Below are positions 1-6,418 of a stretch of 11,288 bases of DNA, piece by piece. The notes under the pieces were generated by a model that was not told the origin of the DNA, did no database searches, and worked only from the letters and a program-made list of their open reading frames with translations. Positions within the stretch are counted from its first letter, which is position 1. Each line of letters opens with the position of its first letter. The translations under genes and the position numbers were made by a program. The stretch is from Bacteroides sp. UBA939 (lineage in GTDB: Bacteria > Bacteroidota > Bacteroidia > Bacteroidales > Bacteroidaceae): the NCBI RefSeq assembly GCF_002293435.1, contig NZ_DBDF01000214.1:1-11288 (forward strand), written 5' to 3'.

Positions 1-21
1 GAGGAGAATAGAGATACTACT
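1..21 (+). repeat. left copy of 21-bp inverted repeat shared by both window ends
   Basis: The first 21 bases are the exact reverse complement of 11260-11280. The match may continue to the left of the window, because the right copy is followed by CTCCTGGG (11281-11288), whose partner would lie before position 1. The simplest reading is a dispersed repeat present in both orientations. An invertible segment is possible but not supported by any recombinase gene here. Confidence 0.8.
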
Positions 22-50
22 GAGATATTACTGAGATACTACTGAGTATC
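1..50. repeat. 11-bp tandem repeat, about 3.6 copies
   Basis: From position 11 the unit GAGATACTACT occurs three times (11-21, 22-32 with one C-to-T change, 33-43), followed by a partial fourth unit (44-50). The first unit is also part of the 21-bp sequence that recurs inverted at 11260-11280, where only one unit is present. This suggests the unit was amplified locally on the left side. The units are contiguous with no spacers, so this is not a CRISPR array. No function is visible. Confidence 0.8.
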
Positions 51-106
51 AACAAATATCATACAGTTACACAAACTGGTACCTAAGCATAAAATCAATC
101 AATAAA

Positions 107-619
107 ATGGCATTAATAAAATCAGTTAGAGGTTTTACTCCCGAGTTTGGAGAAAACTGTTTTTTGGCAGAAAACGCGGCTATCATCGGAGACGTAAAAA
201 TGGGACGCGATTGCAGTATTTGGTACAGCACCGTGCTACGCGGAGACGTAAACTCCATCCGCATCGGAGACGGAGTGAACATACAGGACGGCAGCGTACT
301 GCATACATTATACGAGAAGTCGACAGTAGAAATAGGTAATCACGTATCCGTAGGGCACAACGTAACGATCCACGGGGCAACCATCAAGGACTACGCGCTG
401 GTGGGGATGGGGTCAACGATTCTTGACCACGCCGTTGTAGGCGAAGGAGCCATCGTTGCAGCCGGTTCGCTGGTTCTGAGCAACACCGTCATCGAACCGG
501 GAAGCATTTGGGGAGGCGTACCTGCCAGGTTCATCAAGAATGTGGATCCGGCGCAGGCAAAAGAGCTGAACCAGAAGATAGCGCACAACTATCTGATGTA
601 TTCCGATTGGTACAAGTGA
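107..619 (+). CDS. gamma-class carbonic anhydrase family protein (YrdA/PaaY-like)
   Basis: A 170-aa protein of the left-handed beta-helix hexapeptide-repeat type. These fold as trimers with active sites at the subunit interfaces. Repeats such as IGDVKMG, VLRGDVNSIRIGDGVNI and VGEGAIVAAGS run through about residues 27-135, and a C-terminal helix follows (about 145-162). The three expected zinc-binding histidines are H66 (in SVLHTL), H84 and H89 (in GHNVTIHG), with the family's HxxxxH spacing. Length and order match E. coli YrdA-like proteins. Many such proteins show little or no carbonic anhydrase activity, so the reaction (CO2 hydration) is inferred. The ATG at 107 has an AT-rich leader and no strong Shine-Dalgarno, as is usual in Bacteroides. 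It is followed by a 171-bp gap containing a promoter, so it is probably transcribed separately from the sugar genes. Confidence 0.93.
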   Translation: MALIKSVRGFTPEFGENCFLAENAAIIGDVKMGRDCSIWYSTVLRGDVNSIRIGDGVNIQDGSVLHTLYEKSTVEIGNHVSVGHNVTIHGATIKDYALVGMGSTILDHAVVGEGAIVAAGSLVLSNTVIEPGSIWGGVPARFIKNVDPAQAKELNQKIAHNYLMYSDWYK

Positions 620-714
620 GGATTCGAAATTAATCATACTCAAGCGTTTCTCAGGCATAGAAAGCTGACCGGCACAGGAAAAGAATATTCGGGCAGGCTT
701 GCAAATATACCCGC

Positions 715-750
715 TTTCTGAATTATATTCTCAAATATGTCGTATCTTTG
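715..750 (+). promoter_or_regulatory. Bacteroides-type promoter for the GT-Stealth operon
   Basis: TATCTTTG at 743-750 is a perfect match to the Bacteroides -7 consensus TAnnTTTG. A weak -33 candidate (TTTCTG, 715-720) lies 22 bp upstream, slightly farther than the usual 19-21. Transcription would begin near 755-757, about 35 nt before the ATG at 791. That excludes the in-frame ATG at 737 as a start, since it lies upstream of the promoter element. No clear terminator is seen between 620 and 714, only a weak 5-bp TTTCT/AGAAA stem near 645-662. Confidence 0.65.
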
Positions 751-790
751 TCACATTCTCCGGCAAGGAGCAATAACTATTTTTAGCAAA

Positions 791-2533
791 ATGAATATGA
801 ATCCGGATATACCGAAACAACCAGTCATCGTATCCCTGACTTCATTTCCGGCGGCGATACCGTATGCCTTCCAGGCCATTCAATCCATTCTGGATGGTTC
901 CGTTCTTCCCAACAAGGTTATTCTTTACCTTACCATTTCGCAGTTTGGCGAGAGTGGAATTCCGCAGGAACTCCTGAAACTGGCAAATGACAACCCTGTT
1001 TTTGAAATACGGAACTACGACAGGGATATTCGCTCGTACCGGAAATTGATCCCCGCATTGAAAGATTTCCCTGATGCTGTAATAGTGACGGTTGACGACG
1101 ATGTGGCATACCACAAAAACATGTTGAGAGACCTGCTGCGCCTGCACGAACAGATTCCCAATGCGATACTGGCACACCGCGCCAAACGGATAAAATTAGA
1201 CGCTCCATATCGTAAATGGAGAAAATACAGATGGTACAGCTTTCTGATAAAAAAAATCCATTCCGGCTTTACGAACATACAAACCGGTGTTGGGGGCGTG
1301 TTGTATCCACCCAATTCCCTGAAGGCGGAGATGCTTGACGTGGAATTATTCACAGAAATTGCGCCGACAACGGACGATATATGGTTCTGGGCGGCGGCAG
1401 TGGCTAATGGCATCCAAATTGTGCCTGTTCCTTTCGGGCATAACAAGCCACGCAGTCTTAAAAAGCCGAAAGAACTATCTTTGAAGACAGTCAACTTCAA
1501 ATCGGGAACAGATCTGAACCGGGCTGCATTGGAACGCATACTCGAAAGATTCCCCCTGATAGGCAAAGAATTGGAGATGAAAAACAATACGGAAAAAATG
1601 GACATTGATTTAGTATATCTTTGGGTAGACGGCAGTGACCCGGAGTGGCTGGCAAAACGCAATGCCTTTACCGGAAACATACCGAATAATACCGAAGCAA
1701 ACTGCAAAGGCCGTTACACCAACAACGATGAACTGAAATACAGTTTGCGGTCGGTAGAGAAGTATGCACCCTGGATACATCAAATCTTTATCATTACCGA
1801 CAACCAAACGCCAGCCTGGCTGAATACGTCAAACCCGAAAGTGAGGATCGTAGACCTCAAGGAAATTATGCCGCCGGAAAGTCTGCCATGCTATAACTCG
1901 ATACTGATAGAGTGCTTTTTATATAAGATACCGGGGCTTTCGGAACATTTTCTCTATGCCAACGACGACATGTTTATAAATCAACCGGTGACCCCTGACA
2001 CATTTTTTGGTGCAAACGGTTATCCTATTATTCGCCTCTATCGCAAATCGTTCAGGAAAATACGCTGGTTCTGGCGGGAACGAATCCGCAAGAAACCCTT
2101 GAACAGTTACAGGCGGGAAATAAAGAATGCCACAAAGCTGGTCGAAAAAAAATATGGCACATACTACAGCGGCTTGCCGCATCATAACATTGACGCTTAT
2201 TTGAGAAGTGATCACCAACGGGTTGTTGAGCATCTGTTCAAAGACGAAATGGGAGCAATGCTAACCAGCCATACACGTAAAAGCAGTGATATTCAACGCG
2301 TTATACATTCATACGTTGCCCTGGCAGAAAAGCATGGACATTTGTACTATGCGTCAAAAAAAGAATCGCAGCATCTCGCCATACATAGAGATAAAGACTA
2401 TGGGAAGCTTGAGAAATACAATCCGCTGCTGTTCTGTATGAACGATTCGCAGCATGCCCAGGACAGTGACCGGGAACGGGCAAAAGCTTTCTTGGAGAAT
2501 TATTTCCCCGACAAATCGGAGTTTGAGAAATAG
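791..2533 (+). CDS. two-domain protein: glycosyltransferase fused to Stealth sugar-phosphotransferase
   Basis: A 580-aa protein with two enzyme-like modules. Residues about 10-255 resemble a nucleotide-sugar glycosyltransferase family common in polysaccharide loci. It begins VIVSLTSFP and has an acidic DDD (102-104, in VTVDDDV), likely binding metal and sugar nucleotide, and a second acidic pair D195-D196 in TTDDIWFW. After a short charged linker (about 256-270) a complete Stealth domain starts at M270. CR1 is DIDLVYLWVDGSD (271-283), CR2 runs from R308 through ANDD (390-393), CR3 carries HHNID (464-468) and CR4 is CMNDS (549-553). Stealth enzymes transfer sugar-1-phosphate from a nucleotide sugar to a glycan, leaving a phosphodiester. 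The start at 791 is chosen because a longer in-frame start at 737 precedes the promoter element; ATG at 797 is an alternative. An ATG at 1577 directly preceded by GGAG could allow internal initiation of the Stealth part. Donor and acceptor are unknown. Confidence 0.88.
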   Translation: MNMNPDIPKQPVIVSLTSFPAAIPYAFQAIQSILDGSVLPNKVILYLTISQFGESGIPQELLKLANDNPVFEIRNYDRDIRSYRKLIPALKDFPDAVIVTVDDDVAYHKNMLRDLLRLHEQIPNAILAHRAKRIKLDAPYRKWRKYRWYSFLIKKIHSGFTNIQTGVGGVLYPPNSLKAEMLDVELFTEIAPTTDDIWFWAAAVANGIQIVPVPFGHNKPRSLKKPKELSLKTVNFKSGTDLNRAALERILERFPLIGKELEMKNNTEKMDIDLVYLWVDGSDPEWLAKRNAFTGNIPNNTEANCKGRYTNNDELKYSLRSVEKYAPWIHQIFIITDNQTPAWLNTSNPKVRIVDLKEIMPPESLPCYNSILIECFLYKIPGLSEHFLYANDDMFINQPVTPDTFFGANGYPIIRLYRKSFRKIRWFWRERIRKKPLNSYRREIKNATKLVEKKYGTYYSGLPHHNIDAYLRSDHQRVVEHLFKDEMGAMLTSHTRKSSDIQRVIHSYVALAEKHGHLYYASKKESQHLAIHRDKDYGKLEKYNPLLFCMNDSQHAQDSDRERAKAFLENYFPDKSEFEK

Positions 2534-3498
2534 CCAACTTAAATATCAATAGCAGTATAATGGAAATGGACGTTGACTTAGTATATCTTTGGGTGGACGG
2601 GAACGACCCTCAGTGGTTGGCAAAGCGCAATGCCGGTATAGGAAACACGGAAGAGGAATCGGCCGTGAATTGCGAAGGCCGGTATGCCGATAATGACGAA
2701 CTGAAGTACAGCTTGCGCTCGGTAGAGAAATATGCCCCTTGGATACGTCAAATCTTTATAGTTACCGATAACCAGACGCCTGCCTGGCTGAATACGTCAA
2801 ACCCGAAAGTGAGGATTATAGACCATAAGGAAATTATGCCGGAAACCTGTTTGCCATGCTTCAATTCAGTGTTGATAGAACATTTCCTACATAAAATTCC
2901 GGGGCTTTCGGAACATTTTCTCTATGCCAACGATGATATGTTTATAAACAAGCCCGTTACTCGCGATACATTTTTCGCTGCGGACGGCTTGCCTGTTATC
3001 CGGCTCAATCGCCGACCGTTGAGGAAGTGGAGCCTGCTATTCAAGGAAAAAGTTCTGAGAAAGCCGCTGAGCAATTACGTCCGGACTATACGGAACTCCG
3101 CCGAGCTGGTCGAAAAAAGGTATGGCACCTATTACGGCGGGAAAACACATCACAATATTGACGCTTACCTTAAAAGCGATTACCGCCACGTGGGACAAGT
3201 ATTTAAGCGTGAGATAGAAGCTACTTTATCAAATCATGTTCGCAGCTTAAACGACATTCAGCGGAATATATATTCCTACGTACCCTTAGCCGAAAAGCGC
3301 GGGCATCTGCTCTATGTTTCGCAAAAAAGTTCGTTCAGGCTTCATATTCAAAATGAAAGCCATTACAGAAAGTTAGAGAAATACAATCCTCTGCTATTTT
3401 GCATGAACGATTCGCAATACGCAAAGGACAGTGACAGGGAAAGGGCGAGTGCATTTTTAAAGAAACGTTTTCCCGAGAAATCTCAATTTGAAAAGTAG
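1598..3498 (+). repeat. tandem duplication of a Stealth coding module
   Basis: The Stealth part of the fusion (from 1598) and the following gene (2560-3498) are paralogues, clearly similar along their whole length and ending in the same motif FP(D/E)KS(E/Q)FEK. At DNA level two 35-nt blocks are identical: 1814-1848 with 2782-2816, and 1931-1965 with 2899-2933. Flanking DNA, including the region between CR2 and CR3, is more diverged. This fits duplication followed by selection and perhaps gene conversion. Recombination between the blocks would delete about 968 bp in frame. Confidence 0.85.
2560..3498 (+). CDS. Stealth family sugar-phosphotransferase (paralogue 2)
   Basis: A 312-aa protein that is essentially one Stealth domain. 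CR1 is DVDLVYLWVDGND (residues 4-16). CR2 starts at R41 (RYADNDELKYSLRSVEKYAPW) and runs to about F128, including PGLSEHFLYANDDMF. CR3 contains HHNID (197-201). CR4 is NPLLFCMNDS (276-285). No signal peptide or membrane segment is seen, so it is probably cytoplasmic or peripheral to the inner membrane. The family transfers hexose- or hexosamine-1-phosphate to a growing glycan (for example meningococcal capsule polymerases and eukaryotic GlcNAc-1-phosphotransferase). It lies 26 bp after the fusion gene with no promoter between, so it is likely co-transcribed. Variable segments between CR2 and CR3 differ from the fused paralogue, suggesting a different acceptor or donor. Confidence 0.92.
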   Translation: MEMDVDLVYLWVDGNDPQWLAKRNAGIGNTEEESAVNCEGRYADNDELKYSLRSVEKYAPWIRQIFIVTDNQTPAWLNTSNPKVRIIDHKEIMPETCLPCFNSVLIEHFLHKIPGLSEHFLYANDDMFINKPVTRDTFFAADGLPVIRLNRRPLRKWSLLFKEKVLRKPLSNYVRTIRNSAELVEKRYGTYYGGKTHHNIDAYLKSDYRHVGQVFKREIEATLSNHVRSLNDIQRNIYSYVPLAEKRGHLLYVSQKSSFRLHIQNESHYRKLEKYNPLLFCMNDSQYAKDSDRERASAFLKKRFPEKSQFEK

Positions 3499-3501
3499 TT
3501 T

Positions 3502-4380
3502 TTATACTTCTTCAACATCATTGAGATCGTATTTATTAAAATATTCCGACCTTACTGTTTTTTCTGTCCCGCTAGCCCTTCCGCGAGCCTGTTTTTCCAA
3601 AAACTCCTCGTATGACCTTACCGCATAATGATTGATGCGGATAACGTCCTGCTGCGGCTCGCGCTCACGAAAATGCTTTTTCACCGGATTGCCATGGGAG
3701 TCAGCAGCATAGCCGGATATCCGCGCCGCCTCGTGGCAACCGATAAGAGAGAAGACGCGCCGTGCATCTACGATGCTTTTCACATGCCGGTTCAGGAAAT
3801 GATCCGGTTGGGAATGGCGCTTAAATCTTTCCATCATCGTTCCGGGAGATTTCGTATTCGCCCCGCCACTGCCATATATCAACCAATTTATTTCTACCGC
3901 AGGGAACTTTTCAAACCGACTTAGAAACTCCGGAATCGTCTTATCCTTTACCGGCACTATAAACTCGTCGAGGTCGATAAAGGCAATCCAGCGCGCCGCC
4001 AAACGATGTTTTTCCAGACAATCGTCGTAAGCTGCCAACTGTTTTCTTTCTCCGGGAAAAAAGGTATATTCCACTAACCCCGACTTGACAAATGGCGCAA
4101 GCACTTCTTTCGTGCCATCTGTGCTTTCATTGTCATATATATAGAACTTCTCGACACCCTGTTTGCTGTGCCATTCTATCCATTCCTTGAAATAAGGTCC
4201 TTCATCTTTCGCTATCGCACAAACCGCCAGATAGTATTGCGGTGGCGTGTTGTCGTGTTTCAACCGGCACTTCAGTTTCACGGCATTAGAAAGCCCATAG
4301 CGTAAAATTCCACGCCATCTGTTCCGTGCCATTTTGCAAGGAATCATTCCTGCTATAATTTCTGCAATCACCTTATTCAT
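3502..4380 (-). CDS. glycosyltransferase, GT92/GT2-like (Glyco_tranf_2_4 type)
   Basis: A 292-aa protein with the hallmarks of bacterial GT92-like enzymes, which have a GT-A fold and use nucleotide sugars. The core begins LAVCAIAKDEGPYFKEWIEW (51-70), followed by FYIYDNESTDGT (79-90) and the DxD-containing FIDLDEFIVP (134-143, D136 and D138), which should bind metal and nucleotide sugar. The C-terminal INHYAVRSYEEFLEK is also typical. There is no clear membrane span; the basic N-terminus (K16-R27) may associate with the membrane. The gene lies 32 bp downstream of the third Stealth gene on the same strand, so they probably share a transcript. Its stop codon is 3 bp from that of the convergent Stealth gene, with no room for a separate terminator. 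The sugar transferred cannot be told from sequence. Confidence 0.85.
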   Translation of the reverse strand: MNKVIAEIIAGMIPCKMARNRWRGILRYGLSNAVKLKCRLKHDNTPPQYYLAVCAIAKDEGPYFKEWIEWHSKQGVEKFYIYDNESTDGTKEVLAPFVKSGLVEYTFFPGERKQLAAYDDCLEKHRLAARWIAFIDLDEFIVPVKDKTIPEFLSRFEKFPAVEINWLIYGSGGANTKSPGTMMERFKRHSQPDHFLNRHVKSIVDARRVFSLIGCHEAARISGYAADSHGNPVKKHFREREPQQDVIRINHYAVRSYEEFLEKQARGRASGTEKTVRSEYFNKYDLNDVEEV

Positions 4381-4412
4381 TATGACTTACGATTTATCGT
4401 TCACTTCAAAAT

Positions 4413-5405
4413 CTATAATTCAAAGCTTGACTTTCCGGGTAAGATATGCTCAAAAGCATTTTTTATATTTTCCATAACCCGCGCATAATTACGGATATGT
4501 ACATTATCATTCAGGCACACCAGCGAATAAGATTGTTCGTAAATCGCTTTAGCGGCCTGTTTGGGTCTAATCATAAGCGGAAACATCTTGGTGTCAGCGT
4601 AGGTATTGTAAGGCTCAAAATTGCCTCGACAGATTTGCCACGTGCGGAAAAGTTCCGGTGTAAAATCATTCAATGCGCGGAACCTGTTGACTGACGTTTC
4701 GGTTAATTCTTTTTCGGCAACAGCCCATACTTCCTCGAAAGTAGTTTTTAGAAAAGGCTGTGCATTGTGAGGCGTCCGCAAAGTAATAAACTTGCCGTAT
4801 GGTTTCAGTAAATAATTCCAGCGTGCTCTCGACCCGTAGCTTTTATCAAACCATTTATCATGAAAGCGAGCCATCACTTCCTTTTTATCAAAATGACGGT
4901 TTATGATTTTCAGATTGTTCTTTATTCTTTTGTACCATTGCGACCAACTGGGATTGTAAAGGAAGGCAGCAATATCACAAGGCAGCCCGTTTTTGAAAAA
5001 ACGCTCCGGAGCAATTGTATTTATGATATAAAAGTCATCATTGAAATAGATGAAATGCTCCGCTAAATCGGGAATTTTATGCAGATAGCGTTCAATCACC
5101 ACAGAATTGTAAGTAGGTAAGAATTGTTCCGGAATATAATCCTTGTGACTCACCAGATTAATCTTTGGATTGTTTTCATCGAGCCAATCCGGTTTTTGTC
5201 CGCTGGTCACAAAATGTATTTTGCGCACCCAGGGGGCAAATTTCTCCACTCCGCGAAACCAGTATTTCAGGAAACCGTAATCGCGAAAACGGGCTTCCGA
5301 AACCCCGTTCTTCGAATTATCTATTTTCCCGGAATATTTCGCAAAATCCGCCTGCCACTTCGGGTCGTTCATATCGACCCACGTGATTACAAAATCTATA
5401 TCCAT
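4413..5405 (-). CDS. Stealth family sugar-phosphotransferase (divergent paralogue 3)
   Basis: A 330-aa Stealth protein, distinct from the other two. CR1 is DIDFVITWVDMNDP (2-15), with M12 in place of the usual glycine in WVDG. CR2 starts at R39 (RFRDYGFLKYWFRGVEKFAPW) and includes LPTYNSVVIERYLHKIPDL (96-114) and FNDDFY (121-126). CR3 has TPHN (211-214) instead of THHN or PHHN. CR4 is SLVCLNDN (294-301). The C-terminal PGKSSFEL matches the P-x-K-S-x-F-E tail of the other two. No signal peptide or membrane span is visible. Being of a different subfamily, it probably handles a different donor or acceptor. The mRNA leader may form a pseudoknot covering the region just before the start codon (5413-5465). 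It is probably followed in the same transcript by the GT92-like gene. Confidence 0.92.
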   Translation of the reverse strand: MDIDFVITWVDMNDPKWQADFAKYSGKIDNSKNGVSEARFRDYGFLKYWFRGVEKFAPWVRKIHFVTSGQKPDWLDENNPKINLVSHKDYIPEQFLPTYNSVVIERYLHKIPDLAEHFIYFNDDFYIINTIAPERFFKNGLPCDIAAFLYNPSWSQWYKRIKNNLKIINRHFDKKEVMARFHDKWFDKSYGSRARWNYLLKPYGKFITLRTPHNAQPFLKTTFEEVWAVAEKELTETSVNRFRALNDFTPELFRTWQICRGNFEPYNTYADTKMFPLMIRPKQAAKAIYEQSYSLVCLNDNVHIRNYARVMENIKNAFEHILPGKSSFEL

Positions 5406-5412
5406 ATTGTGG

Positions 5413-5465
5413 GGACTTCTTATATATATTTACTTTTATGGAGAGTTGAAGTCCGTTAAACTCTC
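5413..5465 (-). promoter_or_regulatory. possible H-type pseudoknot in the leader of the third Stealth gene
   Basis: Read on the - strand, GAGAGTT (5465-5459) pairs perfectly with AACTCTC (5447-5441). The loop contains GGACTTC (5454-5448), which pairs perfectly with GAAGTCC (5419-5413), 7 nt before the ATG at 5405. The arrangement is stem 1 of 7 bp, loop TAAC, stem 2 of 7 bp, no inter-stem gap, and a 21-nt A/T-rich third loop. That is the topology of an H-type pseudoknot, as in some small riboswitches. Pairing would occupy the ribosome-binding region. I do not recognise a known riboswitch class, and two 7-bp stems could arise by chance. Confidence 0.4.
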
Positions 5466-5539
5466 TGCAAAGTCAATTAGAATATAGCAACAACAATCAG
5501 ACAAATAATGAAGATGTTTTAATGTAAGAATTAAAAAAC

Positions 5540-6418
5540 TTATGTATCTGATTTTTGAGCATGTTTGAAACGGTTGTGTGTCCACAAGTATAATTCCGGT
5601 TGCCTTAAAATGGCTTGTTCCAAAAGCTGATAATAGAGAGCTGTTAATTCAAAATCGGGCAGTGATTGCGGGTTTTCGTGAATTTGAATAAACTCAGCTT
5701 CGTAATATCCCCTTTTCACCCTTTTTATATTAAGATACCAAGCCTCAAATCCATAATGCTTCGTAATCTTTTCTGTTCCGGTCAATACAGGGGTCTTGTG
5801 ATGCAGGAATTGCACAAAATGGCGTACTTCCCTTTTCCTTGGCGATTGGTCGGCAACAAATCCGATAATACCGGCTTTATGGTGGGCTGCCATCTCGTTT
5901 ATATAGCGTGCTGTCTTTCGCATTTCAACGCAAACGGATCCCATGCGCTCGCGATTGTGCGACATCAGCTTATCCATGCTTTTATTGCGCAGCTTGCGGT
6001 AGATTTGGGCGGCTACTATTTCTTTTTCTAAATACAAAGGTATGAAAGTCACCCATTCCCAGTTTCCATAATGTCCCATATAAACCGAAACGGTTTTCCC
6101 TTGTTTCAGTATTGCATTTATAGTTTCGACATTCGTAAACTTCATCCGCCGGCTTATTTCTTCCAAGGACATGGAAGGCATTTTGCAGATTTCAAAAATA
6201 GTATCAGCAAAGAAACGATAAAACTTCTTCTCTATTTTCCTGATTTCGGGCAAACTTTTCCCGGGAAAAGATTCGGTCAGGTTTCTACGTACAATCTTAC
6301 GGCGATACCGGACAAGGTAATACAATAGATAAAACAAGCCGTCCGACAAGACATACAGCACGCGTAAAGGGATGTATGACAGGAGTTTTAAAAAAAAATA
6401 GAGCAGGCGGTATATCAT
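5540..6418 (-). CDS. lysophospholipid/lipid A late acyltransferase (LpxL/HtrB family)
   Basis: A 292-aa membrane-anchored acyltransferase. The N-terminus is hydrophobic (about residues 5-37, with tyrosines and leucines) and ends in RYRRKIVRRNL, a typical membrane-interface stretch. The catalytic HX4E motif is HYGNWE (H116 to E121), and the family's downstream FVADQSPRK (187-195) follows. LpxL/HtrB enzymes add a secondary acyl chain to lipid A at the cytoplasmic face of the inner membrane. Length is usual for Bacteroidota members. The start ATG overlaps the gltX stop by ATGA, implying translational coupling. The 134 bp to the next gene hold no recognisable terminator, so transcription may continue into the Stealth gene. 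Ornithine- or other lipid acyltransferases share this fold, so the exact acceptor is not certain. Confidence 0.87.
   Translation of the reverse strand: MIYRLLYFFLKLLSYIPLRVLYVLSDGLFYLLYYLVRYRRKIVRRNLTESFPGKSLPEIRKIEKKFYRFFADTIFEICKMPSMSLEEISRRMKFTNVETINAILKQGKTVSVYMGHYGNWEWVTFIPLYLEKEIVAAQIYRKLRNKSMDKLMSHNRERMGSVCVEMRKTARYINEMAAHHKAGIIGFVADQSPRKREVRHFVQFLHHKTPVLTGTEKITKHYGFEAWYLNIKRVKRGYYEAEFIQIHENPQSLPDFELTALYYQLLEQAILRQPELYLWTHNRFKHAQKSDT

Noticed and set aside
1..50. CRISPR array
   Set aside because: Units are 11 bp and contiguous, with no spacers and no cas genes.
737..790. Longer start (ATG at 737) for the GT-Stealth fusion
   Set aside because: It lies upstream of the perfect TAnnTTTG element at 743-750, so it would not be in the transcript, and the 18 extra residues do not look like part of the glycosyltransferase fold.
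1560..1600. Suspicion that the fusion is a sequencing error joining two genes
   Set aside because: The frame is continuous with no compressed homopolymer needed to join it, and both domains are complete. An internal start at 1577 remains possible but is not required.
1015..1707. 230-codon open frame on the - strand inside the fusion gene
   Set aside because: It is opposite a gene with clear domain motifs, crosses the domain junction, and its translation shows no recognisable fold.
5468..5475. Promoter element TGACTTTG (- strand) for the third Stealth gene
   Set aside because: It has one mismatch to TAnnTTTG at a key position, and its expected start point would fall within the first strand of the proposed pseudoknot, so both are unlikely to be right together. 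Too weak to list.
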